From the NCBI GenBank assembly GCA_902825215.1, contig LR782234.1, positions 5,659,001 to 5,723,000 on the forward strand: 64,000 bases of DNA. Reading direction: 5' to 3'. Both the position numbers and the translations under genes were made by a program. This DNA is from Pseudomonas fluorescens (lineage in GTDB: Bacteria; Pseudomonadota; Gammaproteobacteria; Pseudomonadales; Pseudomonadaceae). Shown one piece after another: positions 36,432 through 44,261 of this stretch. Positions within the stretch are counted from its first letter, which is position 1. Each line of letters opens with the position of its first letter. The notes under the pieces were generated by a model. That model did no database searches. It saw only the letters and a list, made by a program, of their open reading frames with translations, and was not told the DNA's origin.

Positions 36432-36474
36432 AAAAAGCCCCTCACCCTAGCCCTCTCCCAGAGGGAGAGGGGAC
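36432..36474. repeat. type D repeat
   Basis: AAAAGCCCCTCACCCTAGCC followed by CTCTCCCAGAGGGAGAG, after ltaE. Confidence 0.85.
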
Positions 36475-36577
36475 TGACTGGGGGAGGCTCAAGCATTGCG
36501 CCGATCTGAACGTGAAGTGTTGAATCCATAATCGACACGGTGTCTCAGGTCGGTGAGAGCTACAGACACCTCGGTCG

Positions 36578-36613
36578 GCTCCCTCTCCAGGGGGAGAGGG
36601 CTGGGGTGAGGGG
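36578..36613. repeat. type D repeat, inverse orientation
   Basis: CTCCCTCTCCAGGGGGAGAG then GGCTGGGGTGAGGGG. With the copy at 36432 it forms an inverted pair in the ltaE-gbcB convergent gap. Confidence 0.85.
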
Positions 36614-36640
36614 CGAGCCGGACGCTGAAGCCCGCCTCAC

Positions 36641-37741
36641 TCAGAACTCAATCCGCACATCGCCTTTAGGCACACTGCAGCAAGAAAGGATGAAACCCTC
36701 GGCCTCGTCATCCTCGGTAATCCCGCCGTTGTGCTCCATCTCCACTTCGCCGCCCAGTTTCATCACCTTGCACGTTCCGCAAATGCCCATGCCGCAGGCT
36801 TTCGGGATCATCAGGCCCAGCTTGGCCGCCGCCGCGTGCACGGTTTCGCCCGGTGCCACACGGATGCTCTTGCCCGAGGCGGTGAATTCGACCTGATGCA
36901 GGTCCGCCGCGTCGATTTCCGGCGCATCGGCTGCCTGCTCGGCTTGCTCCACCGCGTCGGCCCGCGCTTCCGGTGGCGTGGCGCCGAAGGATTCCTCGTG
37001 ATAACGCGACATGTCGTAGCCGGCGTTTTCCAGCAAGCGCTTGACCGCAGTCATGTACGGCGTCGGGCCGCAGCAGAACACTTCGCGCTCGAGGAAGTCC
37101 GGGACCATCAGCTCAAGCATCTTGTGGTTGAGGTAGCCGCGATAACCGGCCCAGGGCTCACCGAGGCCATGTTTCTCGCAGATCAGGTGCAGGCTGAAGT
37201 TGTCGATCCGCGACGCCATGTGTTCCAGCTCGCGGTGATAAATGATGTCTTTTGGCGAGCGCGCGCTGTGGATAAACGTCATGTCGACGTTGGCGTTGGT
37301 GTCGTAGAACCAGCGCGCCATCGACATGCACGGGGTGATACCGACGCCGCCGCTGAGGTACAACACTTTCGGGCTCGGGAAATCGATGGCGTTGAACAAC
37401 CCGACCGGGCCATGCACCGCCAACTCTTGCCCTTCATGCAGCGTGTCGTGCAGCCAGTTCGAGACCTTGCCGCCCGGCACGCGCTTGATCGTCACCGAGA
37501 AGCTGTACGGCACCGACGGCGAGCTGGATATGGTGTACGAGCGCATGACCGGCTGGCCTTCGATTTCCAGCTCCAGGGTGACGAACTGCCCCGGCTTGAA
37601 AAAGAACATGATCGGCTGATCGGCCATGAAGCAGAAGGTGCGCACATCCCAGGTTTCCTGGATGACTTTGACGCAACGGACAATGTGTCGGCCATTGGCC
37701 CAGGTCTGGGTGGTGACCGGATTCAGGAAGCTGTTGGACAT
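36641..37741 (-). CDS. gbcB: glycine betaine monooxygenase reductase subunit
   Basis: 366 residues. FAD domain (~15-110, MRSYTISSSPSVPYSFSVTI with the RxYS FAD motif), NAD domain (~115-235, VLYLSGGVGITPCMSMARWF) and C-terminal 2Fe-2S ferredoxin (~280-366, CGMGICGTC plus the distal ILSCCS cysteine). Passes electrons from NADH to GbcA for the first demethylation of glycine betaine. Start at 37741 preferred over the one four codons upstream. Divergent from gbcA across a 296-bp control region. Confidence 0.97.
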   Translation of the reverse strand: MSNSFLNPVTTQTWANGRHIVRCVKVIQETWDVRTFCFMADQPIMFFFKPGQFVTLELEIEGQPVMRSYTISSSPSVPYSFSVTIKRVPGGKVSNWLHDTLHEGQELAVHGPVGLFNAIDFPSPKVLYLSGGVGITPCMSMARWFYDTNANVDMTFIHSARSPKDIIYHRELEHMASRIDNFSLHLICEKHGLGEPWAGYRGYLNHKMLELMVPDFLEREVFCCGPTPYMTAVKRLLENAGYDMSRYHEESFGATPPEARADAVEQAEQAADAPEIDAADLHQVEFTASGKSIRVAPGETVHAAAAKLGLMIPKACGMGICGTCKVMKLGGEVEMEHNGGITEDDEAEGFILSCCSVPKGDVRIEF

Positions 37742-37757
37742 GCTGTTCTCCACGGCC

Positions 37758-37841
37758 GACTGTCGGCCTCATGTCGGCGATTCTGCGTATAGCGCAGACC
37801 GTCCGTTTACCTATCCGCGACATTGACATACTTATCGCGAC
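37758..37841. promoter_or_regulatory. gbcA/gbcB control region with repeated GCGAC and TGTCGGC motifs
   Basis: ATCCGCGAC and TATCGCGAC recur 20 bp apart (GCGAC at 37817-37821 and 37837-37841); TGTCGGC occurs twice closer to gbcB. AraC-family activators such as GbdR bind half-sites separated by about two helical turns, so the pair is a candidate GbdR site. Similar CGAC elements precede cbcX. Confidence 0.4.
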
Positions 37842-38037
37842 CAGCCCCCAACCACCGGGACTTGCGCGTCGGGAACAGATTGCACCATGTCGCCCATGGA
37901 TAAGGTTCGGGGCAGCGCCGGCCCCACACTCGCCCCAACACAAGACGACTTCTTTACACCTTGCGTAGCAACCGTTTTGCAGCACACCTGATCAGCCACT
38001 TTCGCCGGCCACGCAGAGGGCCATGAGGATTACATCG

Positions 38038-39333
38038 ATGGACGTCACCGCAAAAATCAGCCTGGGCGATCCGCTGGAACCCGCACGCAAGGCCACCGCA
38101 CAGATGCTCCAGGAACGCGAGCGGACCTTTTCGCTGCCGCAGCCGTTCTACAGCGACGAGCGCCTGTTCGATATCGACATGCAGGAGATCTTTCAGAAAG
38201 AGTGGTTGATCGCCGGCATGACCTGTGAAATCCCGGCCAAGGGCAACTACCTGACCCTGCAGGTCGGCAAGAACCCGATCATCGTCATTCGCGGTGCCGA
38301 AGGCGTGGTGCACGCATTCCACAACGTCTGCCGCCACCGTGGCTCGCGCCTGTGCACCAGTGAAAAAGGCAAGGTCGCCAAACTGGTCTGCCACTACCAT
38401 CAGTGGACCTACGAACTGGACGGGCGCCTGCTGTTCGCCGGCACCGAGATGGGCGCCGACTTCGACATGAAGCAGTACGGCCTCAAACCGGTGAACGTGA
38501 AAACTGCCGGTGGCTACATCTTCATCAGCCTGGCCGAGAACCCGCCGGCCATCGATGACTTTTTGTCGACGCTCAACCATTACATGGAACCGTACGACAT
38601 GGAGAACACCAAGGTGGCGATCACCACCACCTTGATGGAAAAAGCCAACTGGAAACTGGTGCTGGAAAACAACCGCGAGTGCTACCACTGCAACGCGTCG
38701 CACCCGGAGTTGCTGAAAACCCTGCTGGAATGGGACGACGTCACCGACCCGCGCGCCGATCAGGCGTTCAAGGATCACGTCGCCGCCTCCGCGGCCGCCT
38801 GGGAAGCCGAGAAGATTCCGTACGCCCACGCCAGCTTCGGCCTGCGCAACCGTATCGTGCGCATGCCGCTGCTCAAGGGCACCGTGTCGATGACCCTCGA
38901 CGGCAAACAGGGCTGCGCCAAGTTGATGGGCCGGATCAAGAACCCGGACCTCGGCTCGATGCGCATCCTGCATCTGCCGCATTCGTGGAACCACTGCATG
39001 GGCGACCACATCATCGTCTTCACCGTGTGGCCGATCAGCGCCCAGGAAACCATGGTCACCACCAAATGGCTGGTGCACAAGGATGCCGTTGAAGGCGTCG
39101 ATTACGACGTCGAGCGCATGCGTCAGGTATGGGATGCGACCAACGATCAGGACCGCCGTCTGGCTGAGGAAAACCAGCGCGGCATCAACTCCACCGCGTA
39201 CCAGCCTGGGCCTTACTCGAAGACTTATGAGTTTGGCGTGGTCAACTTTGTCGACTGGTACAGCGAGCGGATGCTGAACAACCTCGGGGCTGAGCCAGCA
39301 CCGTACCTCAAAGGCGTTCCTGTCCAAGGCTAA
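38038..39333 (+). CDS. gbcA: glycine betaine monooxygenase oxygenase subunit
   Basis: 431 residues. Rieske 2Fe-2S ligands C98-x-H100 and C118-x-x-H121 (VCRHRGSRLC and LVCHYHQW), then a mononuclear-iron catalytic domain with ENNRECYHCNASHPE. Converts glycine betaine to dimethylglycine and formaldehyde with electrons from GbcB. ATG at 38038 is supported by GAGGA seven bases upstream; the in-frame ATG at 38023 overlaps that site. Induced by GbdR in other pseudomonads. Followed by a REP pair and the repeat array. Confidence 0.98.
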   Translation: MDVTAKISLGDPLEPARKATAQMLQERERTFSLPQPFYSDERLFDIDMQEIFQKEWLIAGMTCEIPAKGNYLTLQVGKNPIIVIRGAEGVVHAFHNVCRHRGSRLCTSEKGKVAKLVCHYHQWTYELDGRLLFAGTEMGADFDMKQYGLKPVNVKTAGGYIFISLAENPPAIDDFLSTLNHYMEPYDMENTKVAITTTLMEKANWKLVLENNRECYHCNASHPELLKTLLEWDDVTDPRADQAFKDHVAASAAAWEAEKIPYAHASFGLRNRIVRMPLLKGTVSMTLDGKQGCAKLMGRIKNPDLGSMRILHLPHSWNHCMGDHIIVFTVWPISAQETMVTTKWLVHKDAVEGVDYDVERMRQVWDATNDQDRRLAEENQRGINSTAYQPGPYSKTYEFGVVNFVDWYSERMLNNLGAEPAPYLKGVPVQG

Positions 39334-39337
39334 AAAG

Positions 39338-39407
39338 CATCGCGAGCAGGCTCACGCCTACAGTTTGGAATGCGTTCCCCTGTAGGAGTGAGCCTGCTCG
39401 CGATAGC
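39338..39407. repeat. degenerate REP pair, type A
   Basis: Inverted GCGAGCAGGCTCACGCCTAC / GTAGGAGTGAGCCTGCTCGC pair right after gbcA. Confidence 0.85.
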
Positions 39408-39442
39408 CATGTCACGTTTTCAAACCCTGATTGCACACTTTT

Positions 39443-40060
39443 TGATCAACCCCCCCGCCAGCCATACCCGGCAAGCCCCCCAGCTTTCCGCAAACAAGTT
39501 ATCCACATACCCGCCCACAGCAATTGGGGGTAACTGTGGACGAACTGAAAAATATCCCGCTGATTTGTAAAGAAAAACCGTGACTTATTCAGAATCATGG
39601 TTTCTGAAAACGACAGATCACTTTTTGAGCAAATCTCTACAGGCCACGTATTTAGAGCTCTGTAGCGGGTAGCGAACACGTTATCCACAGAAGCGCCAAC
39701 AGAGATCGGGGGTAACTTCGCTTGATCTGTGGAAAAGCGTGCTGGGCTGGGGAAAAGACCACGTCCATGAGCCTCTTACTGCAGAAAGGCTTCATTTGAT
39801 CAAAATATGATCACATCCTTGTAGGCCTTGTTCCATAAGGCTTTCAGCGGACGGCGAACATGTTGTCCACAGAAGCGCCAACAGAGATTGGGGGCAAGTT
39901 TTCGCAGGGTCTTGTAGAAAAACCTCTGAAAATCCGTAGGTTACGCTGATTACTTTCTGATCATCGGGCTGGGAGGCTTGATTGGCGTGGCGTGCAGAGA
40001 GGGGCGAACACGTTATCCACAGATCCGCCAACAGGGATTGTGGGTAAACAACACGAAACT
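39443..40060. repeat. four-copy array of GATCA/DnaA-box units
   Basis: Four imperfect units. The DnaA-box positions are 39499 (TTATCCACA), 39681 (TTATCCACA), 39863 (TTGTCCACA) and 40013 (TTATCCACA), spaced 182, 182 and 150 bp. Each is preceded 55-66 bp upstream by GATCA (39443, 39615, 39808, 39958 for the start of TGATCA or AGATCA). Units 2-4 share GCGAACA before the box and GCCAACAG-GAT-GGGG after it. An additional inverted TTTTCCACA box occurs at ~39727. No coding frame of note in 39410-40079. Confidence 0.7.
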
Positions 40061-40079
40061 GGCTGCGAATGAATGCAAT

Positions 40080-40169
40080 TGTGGGAGCGAGCCTGCTCGC
40101 GAATGCGGTAGATCAGTTGACACATGTATCAACTGACCGTCCGCTTTCGCGAGCAGGCTCGCTCCCACA
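40080..40169. repeat. REP pair, type A
   Basis: Inverted pair between the array and the etfB stop. Confidence 0.9.
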
Positions 40170-40198
40170 GGGGTTGTTCAGTGCCTGGAAAAGCCTTG

Positions 40199-40969
40199 CT
40201 AGCGCACGACACCCTCTTCGATCAGCAATTTGAGGATGGCTTCGGCGCCAGCCTGCGCGGTGACACCTTTGAGCACCTGACCACCGCCCCCGCTAGCCTT
40301 GGCCGTTGCGGCCTTCATCCGGTCAGCCCCGCTCTTGGCCTTGATCACTTTCAAGCGCTTGGGCCGTGGCTTGGCCGGTTGCAGCGTGGCGACGGCCAGC
40401 AGTTCATCGTCCAGCACCTCCACGTCTTCAGCGTTCAACACGCCCCGTCGCGCCGGCCCATAAGCACTCTGCCGAGGCTTCGGCGCAGCGTTATCCACAG
40501 TCGCCAGAAACGGCAGCTTCACCTTCAAGCGTCGCCGCTGCCCGCGCGGCAACGCTTGCAGCACCAGTGCCGAGCCGTCATTGATCGACTCGACCTGCGC
40601 CAGCCCGACCACCAATGGCCAGCCCAGCCCTTCGGCCAGCAGAAACGGCAGCATCCCCGAACCTTCGCCGGTTTCCGCCTGGCTGCCGGTCAGCACCACC
40701 TGCGCACCCGCCTCACGCAGGTACGCCGTCAGCGCCGGCAACGCATCGGCGCCAGCCGGTTGTTCCAGCACGTGCATCTGCTCAAGACCCATGCCCAGAT
40801 AGGCGCGCAGGGCCGGTTCGGCGATGTCGCCGGCGTGCAGCACTTGCAGGTTATCCCCCGCCAGTTGCAGGCCCAGTTCGACCGCGCGGGCGTCCTGTTC
40901 GGCGCGACGTGGCCGGCCCGAGGTCGGGTGGGCGCCGATCGAAACCAGACTGATAACGTTCGTGTTCAT
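40199..40969 (-). CDS. etfB: electron transfer flavoprotein beta subunit of the dimethylglycine pathway
   Basis: 256 residues. ETF-beta-type alpha/beta domain with VVLTGSQAETGEGSGMLPFLLAEGLGWP (adenine/AMP and flavin contact region, shown in parts) and a low-complexity Ala/Gly/Lys-rich C-terminus. Last gene of the dgcAB-etfAB series. It should accept electrons from dimethylglycine demethylase and pass them on to ETF-ubiquinone oxidoreductase. The coding sequence contains a perfect DnaA box at 40491-40499. The symbol follows the family; this is a pathway-specific paralogue, not the housekeeping ETF. Confidence 0.88.
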   Translation of the reverse strand: MNTNVISLVSIGAHPTSGRPRRAEQDARAVELGLQLAGDNLQVLHAGDIAEPALRAYLGMGLEQMHVLEQPAGADALPALTAYLREAGAQVVLTGSQAETGEGSGMLPFLLAEGLGWPLVVGLAQVESINDGSALVLQALPRGQRRRLKVKLPFLATVDNAAPKPRQSAYGPARRGVLNAEDVEVLDDELLAVATLQPAKPRPKRLKVIKAKSGADRMKAATAKASGGGGQVLKGVTAQAGAEAILKLLIEEGVVR

Positions 40970-40978
40970 AGGGTTTCC

Positions 40979-42199
40979 TTAAGCCGCATCGCGCTTGGCA
41001 TCGTTGCGGTAAGCCGCGACCGCTTCGATCAACGCTTGCAGAATCTCTGCGCTTTCGCCGATCACCGAAAGATCGGCGCGTTTGATCATGTCGCAGCCCG
41101 GATCGAGGTTGATCGCCACCACCTTGTCGCAGGCGCCGATACCTTGCAGATGCTGGATCGCCCCGGAGATACCCACAGCCACATAGACCCGCGCCGTGAC
41201 CCAGGTGCCCGACGCGCCGACCTGGCGATCGCGGGCCATAAAGCCATCGTCCACGGCGACTCGCGACGCGCCTTCGGTGGCGCCGAGTGCAGCGGCGGTT
41301 TCGTGGAACAGCGCCCAGTCCTTCACGCCGTTGCCACCGGAGAAAATGAATTCGGCTTCGGCCATCGGAATCGCGCCCGGGTCCACCGCCACCGCACCAA
41401 GATCTTCGATCCGCGACAGGCTGCGCGCGACGCTTGTGGATAACTCTACTGGCAGTGCTTCGTGACGGGTTTCGCTGACGGGTTCGGCGCATTCGGCCGC
41501 CGCCAGAATCAACCGCGCAACCGGACGGGCCAGATCCTGCAACCCGGCACCGGCACGGCCGATGCATTCCTGGTCCTTCACTTGCCAGACCCGCGTTGCC
41601 GGGCGTTCGCCCAGCGCTGCAGCAAAGCGTCGGCCGAGTTCACCGCCACCGCTGCGACTGTCCGGCAGCAGCCAGTGGCGCGGAATGAACTGGTTATCCA
41701 CAGCCCGCAACCCTTGTACCCGTTGTTCCGGTGCATAACCGCTGAATTCGTCGCCTTCGAGTACCAGCAAGCGGTCGACGCCGGCGGTTTCGAAAGCGGA
41801 TTCCTTGTGCTCACCGAACACCACCGCCAACACCGCGCCGTCCGTACCGGCCAGTTGATGGGCAAGGCCGAGCAAGTCGCGGTCATGGCTGCTCAGACGG
41901 CCGCCGACCATGTCCGGCACCACGCAGATGTAGAACGCCGGCGCTGGCACCTGATGCAACGGCAATTGCACCTCAACCGCGGCCGAACGCTTGACCGCCC
42001 CGCCCTGCTGCGCGCCGCTGCGGTCAATGCGTTTGATGCCGTTGGGGCCGATGAAACCGATGCCGTGCAGATTCTTGCGGATGACGCCGTTCGGTCCCAT
42101 CCAGCTGTGTTGCGCCGGTTGCATTGCCGCGTGCAGCGGATGCAGACGGTTGCGCGCAATCCATTCGGCGCGCGGGTCGCGGCGGATAATGTCGCTCAT
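40979..42199 (-). CDS. etfA: electron transfer flavoprotein alpha subunit of the dimethylglycine pathway
   Basis: 406 residues, about 90 longer than housekeeping ETF-alpha, with an N-terminal extension (GPNGVIRKNLHGIGFIGPNG). The C-terminal FAD domain is recognisable: AAALGATEGASRVAVDDGFM, GASGTWVTARVYVAVGISGAIQHL and AINLDPGCDM. ATG at 42199 overlaps the dgcB stop (ATGA); a TTG one codon upstream is not needed. Two DnaA boxes lie within the gene (41435 inverted, 41694). Confidence 0.9.
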   Translation of the reverse strand: MSDIIRRDPRAEWIARNRLHPLHAAMQPAQHSWMGPNGVIRKNLHGIGFIGPNGIKRIDRSGAQQGGAVKRSAAVEVQLPLHQVPAPAFYICVVPDMVGGRLSSHDRDLLGLAHQLAGTDGAVLAVVFGEHKESAFETAGVDRLLVLEGDEFSGYAPEQRVQGLRAVDNQFIPRHWLLPDSRSGGGELGRRFAAALGERPATRVWQVKDQECIGRAGAGLQDLARPVARLILAAAECAEPVSETRHEALPVELSTSVARSLSRIEDLGAVAVDPGAIPMAEAEFIFSGGNGVKDWALFHETAAALGATEGASRVAVDDGFMARDRQVGASGTWVTARVYVAVGISGAIQHLQGIGACDKVVAINLDPGCDMIKRADLSVIGESAEILQALIEAVAAYRNDAKRDAA

Positions 42200-44148
42200 C
42201 AATGCACCTCCGCAGGTTCACGTTTGGCCGGTGTCGCCGGTTTGCTCGGCGCGGCGTCTTCGAGCAGCGCGTCGGCGACCAGTTCGGCAATGTCCTTGAT
42301 CAGCGGGCGCGGTTCGACGACACCTTCGAGCATCGCCGTGCACTGTGGACAACCCACGGCCACCAGTTCGGCGCCAGTCTCGCGGATGTCGTCCATACGC
42401 ATATCAGGAATGCGCTGCTTGCCCGGAATGTCAGTGATCGGCGCGCCGCCACCGCCGCCGCAGCAGCGTGAGCGGAAGCCGGAACGTTGCATCTCTTTGA
42501 CTTCGATGCCGAGCGCACGCAGCACTTCGCGCGGCGCTTCGTACTCGCCGTTGTAACGGCCCAGGTAGCACGGGTCGTGATAGGTCACGCTGTTGCCTTT
42601 GTGCTGACCGAGGTTGAGCGCGCCAGCCTGGATGATTTCAGCCATGTAGGTGCTGTGGTGCTGCACCAGGTAGTTGCCATCGAACGCGCCGTACTCGTTT
42701 TTCAGCACATGGAAACTGTGCGGATCGCAGGTAACGATGCGGTTGAAGCGGTATTTGGCCAGGGTCTGAATATTGCGCTTGGCGAGCAACTGGAACGTCG
42801 CTTCGTCGCCGAGCCGCCGCGCCACATCACCGCTGTCACGCTCTTCGAGGCCGAGCACGGCGAAGTCGATTTTTGCCGCTTTCAGTACTTTGACGAAGGC
42901 ACGCAGGGTGCGCTGGTTGCGCATGTCGAAAGCGCCGTCGCCAACCCAGAACAGCACGTCGGTAGTTTTCTTCTCGCTGAGCAGATTGAGGTTCAGATCC
43001 GCTGCCCAGTTCATCCGCCCGCCCGGGGCGAACCCGCCGGGGTTGTCGGTGGCAATGAGGTTTTCGAGAACTTCGGCGCCCTTGTTCGGCGTCGCGCCTT
43101 TTTCCAGGGTCAGATGACGGCGCATGTCGACGATCGCATCGACGTGCTCGATCATCATCGGGCATTCCTCGACGCAGGCGCGGCAAGTGGTGCACGACCA
43201 CAGGGTTTCGGCATCGACCAGACCGTTGACGATCGGCTGATGCGGATTGCCGCCATGTTCGCCTATGGGTTTGCCCGGATAGGGACTACCAGCGAATCTG
43301 GCATCAGTGCCGCCGGCGAGGCCGACGACCATGTCCTGAATCAGTTTTTTCGGGTTCAGCGGCTGGCCGGCAGCGAACGCCGGGCACGCGGCTTCACATT
43401 TGCCGCACTGCACGCACGCATCAAAACCGAGCAACTGGTTCCAAGTGAAATCCTTGGGTTTTTCTACGCCCAGCGGTGCGTCTGGATTGCTCAGGTCCAG
43501 CGCTTTCAAACCGGTCGAGCGACCACCGCCAAAGCGTTCCGGGCGACGGTGCCAGGCCAGGTGCAGGGCGCCGGCGAAGGCGTGCTTCATCGGCCCGCCC
43601 CAGGTCATGCCGAAGAACAGTTCCGACACGCCCCACAACACGCCAACACCGAGAATGGCGGCGAGCACCCAACCGCCGAAGTTTTCCGGCAGGATCCCGG
43701 CCACCGGCAAGGTCACCAGAAAGAACGACGCCGAGAATGCCAGCAGGCTTTTCGGCAGGCGCATCCACGGGCCTTTCGACAGCCGCGCCGGCGGGTTGCG
43801 CCGACGCAGGTACATGAAGATCGCGCCGACGAACATCACCGCCGACATCAGCAGCAAGGCGTAGCCGAGGATGCGGTTGTGCAGGCCGAAACCGTGCACC
43901 AGAATCGCCAGCACAATCGACGCCACGGCACCGCCCGCCGTGGCGACGTGGGTGTTGGCGATGTATTTGTCCCGCGCCACCACGTGGTGCAGGTCGACCA
44001 TGTAGCGCTTGGGCATGGCCAGCAGACCGCCGAGCAGATCGACCTTCGCCGCCCGGCCACGACGCCACATGTTCATCCGCCGCAGCGCGCCGAGGACAGC
44101 GAGGCCCAGGGCTGCGAACAACAGGATTGGAAGAAGGGTGTTCAACAT
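42199..44148 (-). CDS. dgcB: dimethylglycine demethylase subunit DgcB (4Fe-4S/CCG protein)
   Basis: 649 residues. Several N-terminal membrane helices (~3-190), then two 4Fe-4S motifs, CVQCGKCEAACP and CTTCRACVEECP, and two cysteine-rich CCG-type domains (CCGGGGGAPITD and GCPQCTAML). This is a GlpC/HdrD-like membrane electron carrier. With DgcA it demethylates dimethylglycine to sarcosine. ATG at 44148 fits GAGGTGA seven bases upstream. Stop overlaps etfA start. Confidence 0.95.
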   Translation of the reverse strand: MLNTLLPILLFAALGLAVLGALRRMNMWRRGRAAKVDLLGGLLAMPKRYMVDLHHVVARDKYIANTHVATAGGAVASIVLAILVHGFGLHNRILGYALLLMSAVMFVGAIFMYLRRRNPPARLSKGPWMRLPKSLLAFSASFFLVTLPVAGILPENFGGWVLAAILGVGVLWGVSELFFGMTWGGPMKHAFAGALHLAWHRRPERFGGGRSTGLKALDLSNPDAPLGVEKPKDFTWNQLLGFDACVQCGKCEAACPAFAAGQPLNPKKLIQDMVVGLAGGTDARFAGSPYPGKPIGEHGGNPHQPIVNGLVDAETLWSCTTCRACVEECPMMIEHVDAIVDMRRHLTLEKGATPNKGAEVLENLIATDNPGGFAPGGRMNWAADLNLNLLSEKKTTDVLFWVGDGAFDMRNQRTLRAFVKVLKAAKIDFAVLGLEERDSGDVARRLGDEATFQLLAKRNIQTLAKYRFNRIVTCDPHSFHVLKNEYGAFDGNYLVQHHSTYMAEIIQAGALNLGQHKGNSVTYHDPCYLGRYNGEYEAPREVLRALGIEVKEMQRSGFRSRCCGGGGGAPITDIPGKQRIPDMRMDDIRETGAELVAVGCPQCTAMLEGVVEPRPLIKDIAELVADALLEDAAPSKPATPAKREPAEVH

Positions 44149-44164
44149 CAGAGTCACCTCTGGC

Positions 44165-44255
44165 GAGCGGCAAGCTGCGAGCTACAAGCGGCAAGAAAGA
44201 GCAGCATGGACCGGCTGTGCTTTTACTTGCAGCTTGCAGCTTGTGGCTTGCAGCT
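44165..44255. repeat. inverted repeat with CAAGCTGCAAGC-like arms
   Basis: Left arm GCAAGCTGCGAGCTACAAGC, right arm GCTTGCAGCTTGTGGCTTGC, in the dgcA-dgcB gap. Resembles a CAAGCTG-type intergenic palindrome family of pseudomonads. Confidence 0.75.
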
Positions 44256-44261
44256 GAGCCG

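Noticed and set aside
39443..40060. CRISPR array
   Set aside because: Repeat spacing is 150-182 bp, repeats are imperfect and no cas genes are near.
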